From assembly GCF_041262565.1 (NCBI RefSeq), contig NZ_JBGCCJ010000001.1, positions 868,001-932,000 on the forward strand: a stretch of 64,000 nt of DNA, in the 5' to 3' direction. This document shows positions 26,895 to 34,119 of the stretch, piece by piece. Position 1 is the first letter of the stretch. Every line of letters begins with the position of its first letter. Both the position numbers and the translations under genes were made by a program. The notes below the pieces were generated by a model, which saw nothing but the letters and a program-made list of their open reading frames with translations, was not told the origin of the DNA and did no database searches. Origin of the DNA: Leifsonia sp. EB41 (GTDB taxonomy: Bacteria; Actinomycetota; Actinomycetes; Actinomycetales; Microbacteriaceae).

Positions 26895-27389
26895 GTGGAC
26901 CTCGAAGAACAGCACCCCGGCGACGTCGACGCCGCCCTCCAGGCGGCCGACGTGATGATGCGGGTCGCCGCCCGCTCGGTGTCGGAGGTCGAGGACATCG
27001 TCACCTCGCCGCAGCTCCGGGTGCTCGTGATGGTCGCCACCCGTGGACCGCAGACCCTCGGCGGCGTGGCCGCCGAGCTCGGCGTGCACGCGTCCAACGC
27101 CACCCGCACCTGCGAGAAGCTCGTGCGGCTGGGACTGGTCGAGCGGACCGAGGACCCGAACGACCGCCGCTTCGTCAGGGTGGCCCTCACGCCGGAGGGC
27201 CGCGCGCTCGTCGAGCGCGTCATCGGGCACCGGCGCTCGGCGCTCGCCGAGGTGCTCGAGGGGATGGAGCCGGACGAGCGGAACAAGGCCGTGGCGTCGT
27301 TCCGGGCGTTCGCGATGGCGGCAGGCGACCTCCCGAGCGCGGACGGCCGGTTCACGCTGCTGCTCCCCGGGGCCGCTGCCGGCATCTAG
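26895..27389 (+). CDS. MarR-family transcriptional regulator
   Basis: 164 residues. Winged helix of the MarR type: SPQLRVLVMVATRGPQTLGG, recognition helix in VHASNATRTCEKLVRLGLVER and the wing TEDPNDRRFVRVALTPEGR (about residues 80-98). GTG 26895 is chosen because TACAAC lies 6 nt upstream, a leaderless layout; ATG 26859 is the alternative. Two similar palindromes flank it at 26741 and 28689. The ligand is unknown. Confidence 0.85.
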   Translation: MDLEEQHPGDVDAALQAADVMMRVAARSVSEVEDIVTSPQLRVLVMVATRGPQTLGGVAAELGVHASNATRTCEKLVRLGLVERTEDPNDRRFVRVALTPEGRALVERVIGHRRSALAEVLEGMEPDERNKAVASFRAFAMAAGDLPSADGRFTLLLPGAAAGI

Positions 27390-27408
27390 CGGGTCGCTGC
27401 CAACCGGG

Positions 27409-28644
27409 TCAGGCCGGCGGATCGGCGTCGCAGCGCGGGCACGGGCCGTCGCCGTCGCGCATCGCCCCGCACTCGGGGCAGACGGAGGCCAGCCAGCAGG
27501 CGGAGTCGCCGCCGGCCTCCCACAGCTCCCAGGCGTCCACGTCGAAGGCCGAGCCGGCGTCCGTGCCGGCGTCAGCGCCGACGCCCTCAGCGGGGTCATC
27601 CGGCACCCCCGCAGCGAGCTCGGCGAACACCTCGGACGCGTCCTCGAACCGGGAGAGCCCGGCGCTCTGCCCCATCCACAGCGACAGCAGCTCGGGCTGC
27701 CCCGCGGCCGACGCGGCTCGGCGGAACACGCCGGTGAGGATGTTCTGCAGCGGGAAGCTCGCTCCGGCTCCACTGCTCTCGATCGCGCGGACGGCATGGT
27801 TCGGCAGGCCCCGCGCGAGCCTTCCGCTCATCGCCCGCGTCAGCACGGTGTCGCTGGCGAGCGCCGCGCGAATCCGCTGGCGATGGATGGCCGGGGCGGC
27901 GGACTGGCTCGTCGCCAGGAAGGCCGTCCCCGCCTGCACGCCGGACGCGCCCAGCGCGAAGGCCGCCGCGACGCCGCGCCGCTCGGCGATGCCGCCTGCC
28001 GCGATGACCGGCACACTCACCGCGTCCGCCACTTGCGGGATCAGCGACAGGCCGCCGACCAGGCTGTGCTCGGATTCGATCAGGAAGGAGGGCCGGTGCC
28101 CCGCGGCCTCGGAGCCGGACGCGACGATCGCGTCGACCCCTCCGGCCTCCAGCACGCGCGCCTCGGCGACGGTCGTCGCCGCGCCGATCACGAGGATGCC
28201 GCGCGTGTGCGCCGCCTCGATCACGTCCGGCGCGGGCATTCCGAACACGAAGCTCAGGGCGGCCGGGCGCGCGTCGAGCGCGGCCTCCAGCTGCTCGTCG
28301 AAATCGGGGAGCGGCGCGACCGGCCACTCGGGCGGCAGCACCCCGGCCTGCGCGAACAGCCCGGCCATCCCGGCGACGGCGCGGTCGAACTCGTCGCGGT
28401 CGAGCGCATCCTGCTCGCCCGTCTCCCGGTGCGGAAGCCAGAGGTTGAGGGCGATGGGACGGGCGGTGGCCTCCCGCAGTTCGGCGGCGACCGAGCGGAT
28501 GCGCGCGCCGTCGTAGCCGTACAGCCCGTACGAGCCGAGGCCTCCCGCCTCGCTCACGGCCGCGGTCAGGGCGACGGACGACAGCCCGCCGAACGGGCCG
28601 AGGACGATCGGCGCGTCGATCCCCAGCATGGTGCTCAGACTCAT
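27409..28644 (-). CDS. nitronate monooxygenase with C-terminal zinc ribbon
   Basis: 411 residues. Residues 1-350 form an FMN-dependent 2-nitropropane-dioxygenase barrel: PIVLGPFGGLSSVALTAAVSEAGGLGS at the start, then SGSEAAGHRPS and PVIAAGGIAERRGVAAAFALGASGVQAGTAFL. Residues 389-405 add CPEC...CPRC, a short zinc-ribbon not usual in this family. ATG 28644 has GGGAG 8 nt upstream. A TTGCG-N4-CGCAA palindrome lies 45 bp upstream. Probable detoxification of nitronates; the ribbon's role is unknown. Confidence 0.85.
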   Translation of the reverse strand: MSLSTMLGIDAPIVLGPFGGLSSVALTAAVSEAGGLGSYGLYGYDGARIRSVAAELREATARPIALNLWLPHRETGEQDALDRDEFDRAVAGMAGLFAQAGVLPPEWPVAPLPDFDEQLEAALDARPAALSFVFGMPAPDVIEAAHTRGILVIGAATTVAEARVLEAGGVDAIVASGSEAAGHRPSFLIESEHSLVGGLSLIPQVADAVSVPVIAAGGIAERRGVAAAFALGASGVQAGTAFLATSQSAAPAIHRQRIRAALASDTVLTRAMSGRLARGLPNHAVRAIESSGAGASFPLQNILTGVFRRAASAAGQPELLSLWMGQSAGLSRFEDASEVFAELAAGVPDDPAEGVGADAGTDAGSAFDVDAWELWEAGGDSACWLASVCPECGAMRDGDGPCPRCDADPPA

Positions 28645-28688
28645 CCGCAGGACTCCCGCCTCAGAAGCGATGACGCCGTCGAATACAA

Positions 28689-28725
28689 TTGCGTATCCGC
28701 AACTGTTGGCGTGACACTGATTATA
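28689..28725 (-). promoter_or_regulatory. promoter and TTGCG-N4-CGCAA operator of the monooxygenase gene
   Basis: On the minus strand TATAAT (28720-28725) is a good -10 element and the palindrome TTGCGTATCCGCAA (28689-28702) lies just past the expected transcription start. Its arms and spacing equal the palindrome at 26741-26754. Repression of the monooxygenase by the adjacent MarR protein is the simplest reading. Confidence 0.5.
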
Positions 28726-28842
28726 TCGGCGCGCGATCCTTCCGGAGGGGACAGCGACGCGCCGGGATGCGCGCGGCCCCGGTTCGAGGATGCGGCGGGA
28801 GCGCGACACCCGCCAGCGGCGGCACCCGCTAGCCTCAGGGGC

Positions 28843-29514
28843 GTGGATGTGGACGTTCCGACCTCCGCCGGGCCCGGCCGGCTGGTCGTCGCGCCCGCCG
28901 AGCACCCCCGCGCCCTCCTCTGGCTCGGACACGGCGCGGGCGGTGGCATCGGCGCCGCCGACCTGACCGCGCTCGCGGCCGAGCTGCCCGCGCTCGGCGT
29001 CACCGTCGCGCGCTACGAGCAGCCGTGGCGAGTCGCGGGCAAGAAGGTCGCCTCCCGGCCGCCCGCGCTCGATGCCGCCTGGCTGGAGACCGCGCCCGTG
29101 GTCGCCGAGCTCGCCGCCGGCGTGCCCGTGATCGTCGGCGGCCGAAGCGCCGGAGCGCGGGTGGCGTGCCGCACCGCCGCCGAGACGGGCGCCGTCGCGG
29201 TCGTGTGCCTGGCGTTCCCGCTGCATCCCCCTGGCCGTCCCGACGTCACGCGCCTGGAGGAACTCCTCACGCCGGCCGTCCCCATGCTGGTCCTCCAGGG
29301 CGACCGGGACGCCTTCGGCGGCGCCGACCTCCTGCGCAGCGAGGTGGCGGCCGCGCCCGGCGACCACGCGAACGTGCGGATCGCGACCGTCGCGGGCGCC
29401 GACCACGGGATGAAGACGTTGAAGGCTTCCCCACTCACTGCGCGCGACGTGCGCGAGCTAGTGGTGGCGACGACGGCGGCGTTCGTCGATGAGGTGCTCG
29501 GCTCGGCGCACTGA
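28843..29514 (+). CDS. alpha/beta-hydrolase family protein (KANL3/Tex30-like)
   Basis: 223 residues. Alpha/beta-hydrolase triad visible: nucleophile in GGRSAGAR (Ser near 102), Asp in LQGDRDAFGG, His in GADHGMK. An oxyanion segment LWLGHGAGGG follows the first strand. The size and AWLETAPVVAEL segment match the small dienelactone-hydrolase-like/Tex30 group. GTG 28843 has TAGCCT 7 nt upstream; GTG 28849 is also possible. Divergent from the monooxygenase. Substrate unknown. Confidence 0.8.
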   Translation: MDVDVPTSAGPGRLVVAPAEHPRALLWLGHGAGGGIGAADLTALAAELPALGVTVARYEQPWRVAGKKVASRPPALDAAWLETAPVVAELAAGVPVIVGGRSAGARVACRTAAETGAVAVVCLAFPLHPPGRPDVTRLEELLTPAVPMLVLQGDRDAFGGADLLRSEVAAAPGDHANVRIATVAGADHGMKTLKASPLTARDVRELVVATTAAFVDEVLGSAH

Positions 29515-29539
29515 GCCCGCGCAGGAGTTCTGCTCCAGG

Positions 29540-29569
29540 ACTCCTTCCCAACGGCATTGGGAAGGAACT
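29540..29569. repeat. CCTTCC...GGAAGG hairpin repeat, copy 1
   Basis: A 10-bp perfect stem (29542-29551 with 29557-29566) with loop CGGCA. The sequence CTCCTTCCCAACGGCATT resembles copies at 33986 and 40967. It follows the hydrolase gene by 26 bp; there is no T tract, so it is listed as a dispersed palindromic repeat that may also aid termination. Confidence 0.5.
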
Positions 29570-29612
29570 TTCGCGCGCGTCGCCGCCATTTCTCCTTTTC
29601 CAGAAAAAGTCG

Positions 29613-29658
29613 GTATTCAGTGTTGCTATCTACCGGTACTCGGCGTTACTATCTAGTG
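29613..29658 (+). promoter_or_regulatory. padR operon promoter with two 23-bp tandem repeats
   Basis: Two imperfect 23-bp direct repeats (29613-29635 and 29636-29658, 17 of 23 positions identical) each contain a CTATCTA core. They overlap a promoter with -35 TTGCTA (29623-29628) and -10 TACTAT (29647-29652), spacer 18. Direct repeats overlapping the promoter of a padR gene suggest autoregulation; this is inference. Confidence 0.5.
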
Positions 29659-29694
29659 GTAGTCAACAGCACTGAGTAGTTGGAAAGGGGCGTC

Positions 29695-30024
29695 ATGGGC
29701 AAGCAGACCACCGAGATGCTCAAGGGCACGCTCGAGGGCATCGTCCTCGCCATCCTGTCGGGCCGGGCCGCATACGGGTACGAGATCACCTCGTGGCTGC
29801 GCGACCAGGGCTTCGAGGACATCGCCGAGGGCACCGTGTACGCCCTGCTGGTCAGGGTGGAGCAGCGCGGCCTCGTGGATGTCGAGAAGGTCCCGTCGGA
29901 GAAGGGGCCGCCCCGCAAGGTGTACTCGCTCAACGCAGCGGGACGCGAATATCTGGACGAGTTCTGGAGGACCTGGAGCTTCCTCACGGAACGACTGGAA
30001 CAGCTCCGAGACGGAGGAAACTGA
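29695..30024 (+). CDS. PadR-family transcriptional regulator
   Basis: 109 residues. PadR winged helix: ILSGRAAYGYEITSWLRDQGF, then GTVYALLVRVEQRGLVDVEK and the wing PPRKVYSLNAAGREYLDEFW. ATG 29695 follows GAAAGGGG. First gene of a tightly packed PadR / DUF1048 / ABC-ATPase / ABC-permease operon, an arrangement in which PadR usually represses its own exporter until a drug or lipid ligand binds. Confidence 0.92.
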   Translation: MGKQTTEMLKGTLEGIVLAILSGRAAYGYEITSWLRDQGFEDIAEGTVYALLVRVEQRGLVDVEKVPSEKGPPRKVYSLNAAGREYLDEFWRTWSFLTERLEQLRDGGN

Positions 30025-30025
30025 A

Positions 30026-30400
30026 ATGGCACCGAAGTGGATCGAGCTGGTCACCGGATCGCTCGAGCAGAAGAAGCAGTACCGGCAGATCAAGGGCCGG
30101 CTGGACAGCCTCCCCGAGCCGTACAACGGCGTCGCGAAGGCGCTCAACCGCTACCTCATGTACAACGGCGGGATCGTCGACGGCGACACCATCCTCACGA
30201 TGATGACCGACTTCGTCGAGCTCTGGGAGCGCGCGGCGGCCGACGGCACGCCGGTCCGCGACATCGTCGGGGACGACCCGGTCGAGTTCGCCGAGGCCTT
30301 CGCCGCGGCGTACGTCGGCACCCGCTGGATCGACAAGGAGCGCGCCCGCCTCACCGAGGCGGTCGACGCGGCCGAACGGGAACAGGAGAAGGAGTCATGA
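30026..30400 (+). CDS. DUF1048 domain protein
   Basis: 124 residues, all-helical. MAPKWIELVTGSLEQKKQYRQIKGRLDSLPEPY and a YLMYNGGIVDGDTILTMMTDFVELWERAA segment are characteristic of DUF1048, which is repeatedly found between padR and ABC genes. GGAGG lies 8 nt before ATG 30026; the stop overlaps the ATPase start by 4 bp (ATGA). Possibly an adaptor or a second regulatory subunit for PadR; no function has been shown that I know of. Confidence 0.88.
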   Translation: MAPKWIELVTGSLEQKKQYRQIKGRLDSLPEPYNGVAKALNRYLMYNGGIVDGDTILTMMTDFVELWERAAADGTPVRDIVGDDPVEFAEAFAAAYVGTRWIDKERARLTEAVDAAEREQEKES

Positions 30401-31212
30401 GCGCGACCACCACGACCGGCCCCGCCATCCAGGTGCGCGGCCTCCAGAAGTCCTACAAAGACCTGCACGTGCTGCGCGGCGTCGACTTCGACGTCCAGCC
30501 CGGCAGCATCTTCGCCCTCCTCGGCTCCAACGGGGCAGGCAAGACCACGGCGGTGAAGATCCTCTCCACTCTGCTGAAGAGCGACGACGGCACTGCCACC
30601 GTCAACGGGTTCGACGTGGCCCGCAACCCGGACGAGGTGCGCGACTCGATCAGCCTCACCGGCCAGTTCGCCGCGGTGGACGAGGTCCTCAGCGGCCGGG
30701 AGAACCTGATCCTGGTCGCCCGGCTCCGCCACCTGAAGAACCCGGCCGGGATCGCGGACGAGCTGCTGGCGCGCTTCGCGCTCACCGACGCGGGAGGCCG
30801 CAAGGTCGGCACGTACTCGGGCGGCATGCGCCGCCGGCTCGACATCGCGATGAGCCTCATCGGCCAGCCGCCGGTGGTGTTCCTCGACGAGCCGACCACC
30901 GGCCTCGACCCGCAAGCCCGAATCGAGGTCTGGGAGACGGTCAAGCGTCTCGCGGGCCGCGGCACCACGGTGCTGCTCACCACGCAGTACCTGGACGAGG
31001 CCGAGCAGCTCGCCGACCGCATCGCGATCCTCCACGAGGGCCGCATCATCGCGAACGGCACCCTCGCCGAACTCAAGGCGCTCCTCCCCCCGGCGAAGGT
31101 CGAGTACGTGGAGAAGCAGCCCAGCCTGGAGGACGTGTTCCTCGCCATCGTCGGACCCTCGGCCCCGGCATCCGCCGACGCCCCGGCTCCCGAACCCTCG
31201 AAGGAGTCCTGA
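30397..31212 (+). CDS. ABC transporter ATP-binding protein, DrrA type
   Basis: 271 residues. Walker A GSNGAGKTT (43-51), signature YSGGMRRRLD (141-150), Walker B VVFLDEPTTGLD (161-172) and a switch His replaced in the TTQYLDEAEQLADR region, as in daunorubicin-type exporters. The Pro/Ala-rich C-terminal tail is non-conserved. Pairs with the following ABC-2 permease, whose start overlaps its stop by 1 bp (TGATG). Probably exports a hydrophobic compound. Confidence 0.93.
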   Translation: MSATTTTGPAIQVRGLQKSYKDLHVLRGVDFDVQPGSIFALLGSNGAGKTTAVKILSTLLKSDDGTATVNGFDVARNPDEVRDSISLTGQFAAVDEVLSGRENLILVARLRHLKNPAGIADELLARFALTDAGGRKVGTYSGGMRRRLDIAMSLIGQPPVVFLDEPTTGLDPQARIEVWETVKRLAGRGTTVLLTTQYLDEAEQLADRIAILHEGRIIANGTLAELKALLPPAKVEYVEKQPSLEDVFLAIVGPSAPASADAPAPEPSKES

Positions 31213-31988
31213 TGTCCACCGCGAACTTCGTCGCAGACACCACCGTCCTCACCGGGCGGTCCATGAAGCACATCACGCGCAGCCTGGACACGATCATCAC
31301 CGTCACCATCGTGCCGATCGCCCTCATGCTGCTGTTCGTGTTCGTCCTCGGCGGGGCCATCAACACCGGCCCCGACTCGGGCTCGTACGTGAACTACCTG
31401 CTCCCCGGGATCATGCTGATCACGATCGCATCGGGCATCTCCTACACCTCGTACCGGCTGTTCATGGACCTCCAGGGCGGCATCTTCGAGCGGTTCCAGT
31501 CCATGCCGATCGCCCGGTCGAGCGTCCTCTGGGCGCACGTGCTCACCTCGCTGGTCGCCAACATGATCTCGGTCGTGCTGGTGGTCCTGGTGGCGCTCCT
31601 GATCGGCTTCCGCACCGGCGCGAGCGTGCTCGCCTGGCTGGGGGTCGCGGGCATCCTGGTGCTGTTCACCCTGGCGCTGACCTGGGTGGCCGTGATCGCC
31701 GGGCTGTCGGCGAAGAGCGTGGACGGCGCGGGCGCCTTCGCCTACCCGCTGATCTTCCTCCCGTTCATCAGCTCGGCGTTCGTCCCCACCAACACGATGC
31801 CGGCACCGGTCGCCTGGTTCGCCGAGCATCAGCCGGTGACACCGATCGTGGACACCATTCGGGCGCTGTTCGCGGAGCAGCCGGTCACCGGGGACATCTG
31901 GATCGCCCTCGCCTGGTGCGTCGGCATCCTGGTGGTCGCCTACGGTTTCGCCACCGCGATCTACCGGCGGCGGATCAGCCGGGGGTGA
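31212..31988 (+). CDS. ABC-2 type permease, DrrB type
   Basis: 258 residues with six hydrophobic segments. The FERFQSMPIARSSVLWAHVLTSLVANM segment and the late EHQPVTPIVDTIRALF motif are characteristic of DrrB-like exporters (ABC-2 fold). Translationally coupled to the ATPase. Last gene of the operon; a strong hairpin follows 26 bp after its stop. Confidence 0.93.
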   Translation: MSTANFVADTTVLTGRSMKHITRSLDTIITVTIVPIALMLLFVFVLGGAINTGPDSGSYVNYLLPGIMLITIASGISYTSYRLFMDLQGGIFERFQSMPIARSSVLWAHVLTSLVANMISVVLVVLVALLIGFRTGASVLAWLGVAGILVLFTLALTWVAVIAGLSAKSVDGAGAFAYPLIFLPFISSAFVPTNTMPAPVAWFAEHQPVTPIVDTIRALFAEQPVTGDIWIALAWCVGILVVAYGFATAIYRRRISRG

Positions 31989-32013
31989 GTCCTCCGCCCT
32001 CCCCTCGGTTGTG

Positions 32014-32050
32014 GAACGGCCGCCGGCCCGGTTCGGGTCGGCGGCCGTTC
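32014..32050. terminator. bidirectional hairpin between ABC permease and GNAT gene
   Basis: A 12-bp perfect stem (32014-32025 with 32039-32050) extended inward by further pairing of CCCG with CGGG. It lies between convergent genes, so it can serve both. No T tract on either side. Confidence 0.7.
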
Positions 32051-32063
32051 TGCGTGCGGTGGC

Positions 32064-32630
32064 TCAGCCGAGCTCCCGCCGCATCACCCACCGCACCGAC
32101 CCGCCCGAGTGCGCGTCCGTCTCCCGCAGCCGCGCGAACCCGTGCTTCTCGAACAGCTCGACCGTGCCGACGTAGCCGCTGATCACATCCACCCGCTCGC
32201 CGCGTGTCTCGACCGGGTAGCCCTCCACCAGGCGGGCGCCTGCCGCCCGCGCGTGCTCCACCGCCCCGTCGAGGAGCTCGTGCATCAGCCCGCGCCCGCG
32301 GAACCCGCCGCGCACGACGAAGCAGACGATCGACCACGGGTCGAGCTCCTCGTCGAGGTGCGGGATGGTGCGGGAGTTCATCAGCCGCCGGTACGTGGAC
32401 TTGGGCGCGACCGAGCACCAGCCCGCGACCTCCCCGTCGGCGTACACCAGCACGCCGGGTCCCGGCTCGGTCTCGCACTCGTGATGCATGTATTCGATGC
32501 GCTCCGGCATCGGGAGGCGCGCGTCGCGGTACGACATGCACACGCACCCGCCGGCGCCGGCCTTCCGCGGCACCATGAACGTCGCGAAATCGTCCCAGCG
32601 CCCCGTCGCGGGGAGCACCTCGATGGCCAT
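32064..32630 (-). CDS. GNAT-family N-acetyltransferase
   Basis: 188 residues. The acetyl-CoA pyrophosphate loop is VVRGGFRGRGLMHELLDGAVEHARAAG (about residues 105-131), the R-x-x-G-x-G/A signature of GNATs. Residues 20-45 hold CVCMSY, a cysteine cluster seen in one actinobacterial subgroup. TACGCT lies exactly 6 nt before ATG 32630, suggesting a leaderless message. Substrate unknown. Confidence 0.88.
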   Translation of the reverse strand: MAIEVLPATGRWDDFATFMVPRKAGAGGCVCMSYRDARLPMPERIEYMHHECETEPGPGVLVYADGEVAGWCSVAPKSTYRRLMNSRTIPHLDEELDPWSIVCFVVRGGFRGRGLMHELLDGAVEHARAAGARLVEGYPVETRGERVDVISGYVGTVELFEKHGFARLRETDAHSGGSVRWVMRRELG

Positions 32631-32670
32631 GCCCGAAGCGTACCGGTCACCACCGACGCCGCTGCCCGTT

Positions 32671-32731
32671 GCGATTCGTGCCGAATGTCGCGATTGCAGC
32701 GCCCATTTCCGCGATTCGTGCCGAATGTCGC
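32671..32731. repeat. two copies of the GCGACATTCGGCACGAAT palindromic repeat
   Basis: Two identical 21-bp copies (32671-32691 and 32711-32731) in reverse orientation, offset 40 bp. Each contains the hairpin ATTCG-TGC-CGAAT. They fill most of the divergent region between the GNAT gene and the sugar acetyltransferase; the second ends 25 bp before the latter's start. Four more copies occur at 51967-52090 with the same 40-bp offset. Confidence 0.85.
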
Positions 32732-32756
32732 CGGGGCGTTGCGGCAGGATCGTGGG

Positions 32757-33299
32757 GTGTCCAGCGACCTGCTCATGCGCATCCACTCCCCCGAGTTCCA
32801 GGCCATGTCGGAGCGCGTGCTGCGTGCGACCGAGCTGACCTCCCGCCTCAACGTGCTGCCCTTCGACGACGAGGCCGGAAAGGCGGCGCTCTTCGAGGAG
32901 ATCCTGGGCCGCCCGCTTCCGGAGCGCGTGACGATCTACCCGCCGTTCTTCACCGACCACGGCCTGAACCTGGAGCTTTCGGAGCGGGTGTTCATCAATC
33001 AGAACTGCACATTCCTGGACTACGCCGGCATCCGCCTCGCCCCACGCGTCATGGTCGCCCCGCGGGTCACCTTCATCACGGTCGGCCACCCGGTCGACGT
33101 GGAGGACCGCCGCATCTGGCTGACCGGAGGCCCGATCGACGTCGCCGAGAACGTGTGGATCGGAGCCGGGGCGACCATCCTCCCGGGCGTCAGCATCGGC
33201 CGGGACGCCGTGATCGCGGCCGGAGCGGTCGTCGCGGAGGATGTGCCGGCGGGCACACTGGTGGCCGGCCCGAAGGCGACGGTGCTGCGCGAGTTCTGA
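32757..33299 (+). CDS. hexapeptide-repeat sugar O-acetyltransferase (LacA/Maa-like)
   Basis: 180 residues. N-terminal helical segment (SPEFQAMSERVLRATELTSRLN) then left-handed beta-helix hexapeptides with the catalytic His in FITVGHPVD and the closing turns NVWIGAGATILPGVSIGRDAVIAAGAVV. This is the maltose/galactoside acetyltransferase family, using acetyl-CoA. GTG 32757 is the only suitable start. Acceptor sugar unknown. Confidence 0.9.
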   Translation: MSSDLLMRIHSPEFQAMSERVLRATELTSRLNVLPFDDEAGKAALFEEILGRPLPERVTIYPPFFTDHGLNLELSERVFINQNCTFLDYAGIRLAPRVMVAPRVTFITVGHPVDVEDRRIWLTGGPIDVAENVWIGAGATILPGVSIGRDAVIAAGAVVAEDVPAGTLVAGPKATVLREF

Positions 33300-33351
33300 T
33301 CCTCTGATCGCCTATCCCCGCGGGCGTTCCGGCGGCGTAGGGTGCGGCACC

Positions 33352-33957
33352 ATGGACAGCATCCCTTCCTCGCCTGGCAACACTCCCCGGCGCCCCGACC
33401 GCGCCGAGCTGGCCGACTTCGCCGACCGACTCCGCGGGCAGCTCGGCGGCCTCCCCGGCTTCGGCCAGTACCCCGGCACGATCGCCACGATCGACGCCGG
33501 CCACCTCGCCCACACCCTCGGCACGGGCGCCGACCTCACCCTCCCGTCCGCCGTCGCAACCGGCGACGTCCTCTTCGCACCCGACCTGAACCCCGCGTTC
33601 TTCTACTCCTGGGATGTGCACCCCACCCAGCAGCCGGACTGGTTCCGCGTCTCGGTGCGCTTCACGCCGTCCGACTTCGGGATCACGGAGACCCGGTCGT
33701 ACGACTTCGCGTGGGCGGTGGTCCCGTTCTTCCTCGAACTGGGGGCGGTGCTGACAGTGGAGGCCTCGGCCAACGCGCACGCCGGGCCCGCGACCTGGAC
33801 GTTGGACGCGTTCGAGCTGCGAACCCTGCATGTGGGCGTCGGGCCGATCGGGCCGGACGAGACGGTGCATGTGGACCTGGTGCGGGGCAGCCCGAACGGC
33901 AGCTGGATCTGGCTGCACACGGTGATCGGTGATGCGCCGCTGACGACGGAGCCGTAG
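33352..33957 (+). CDS. hypothetical protein, about 200 residues
   Basis: 201 residues, soluble, rich in beta-strand predictions and aromatic residues (SWDVHPTQQPDWFRVSVRFTPSDF, SYDFAWAVVPFFLE). No signal peptide or catalytic motif seen. ATG 33352 (MDSIPSSPGNTPRRPDRAEL) starts where codon bias becomes convincing; TAGGGT lies 8 nt upstream. I do not recognise the family. Confidence 0.7.
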   Translation: MDSIPSSPGNTPRRPDRAELADFADRLRGQLGGLPGFGQYPGTIATIDAGHLAHTLGTGADLTLPSAVATGDVLFAPDLNPAFFYSWDVHPTQQPDWFRVSVRFTPSDFGITETRSYDFAWAVVPFFLELGAVLTVEASANAHAGPATWTLDAFELRTLHVGVGPIGPDETVHVDLVRGSPNGSWIWLHTVIGDAPLTTEP

Positions 33958-33985
33958 CCGACGATGGAAGGAGACACCGTCGCAA

Positions 33986-34014
33986 TTTCCTTCCCGACGG
34001 CATTCGGCAGGACA
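33986..34014. repeat. CCTTCC...GGAAGG hairpin repeat, copy 2 (degenerate)
   Basis: TTTCCTTCCCGACGGCATTC followed by GGCAGGA resembles copies at 29540 and 40967, but one arm has decayed (GGCAGGA instead of GGAAGGA). The rest of the 33958-34119 spacer shows no gene. Confidence 0.4.
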
Positions 34015-34119
34015 CATGAGCCGTGTCGCGCTGGAAACTCCTTCGGGCGGCGCCGAACTCCGCCCCGTGACCTGATCGGGGACGCGCGAGGATGCCCCGC
34101 GGCCTGACAGCATCGACCC

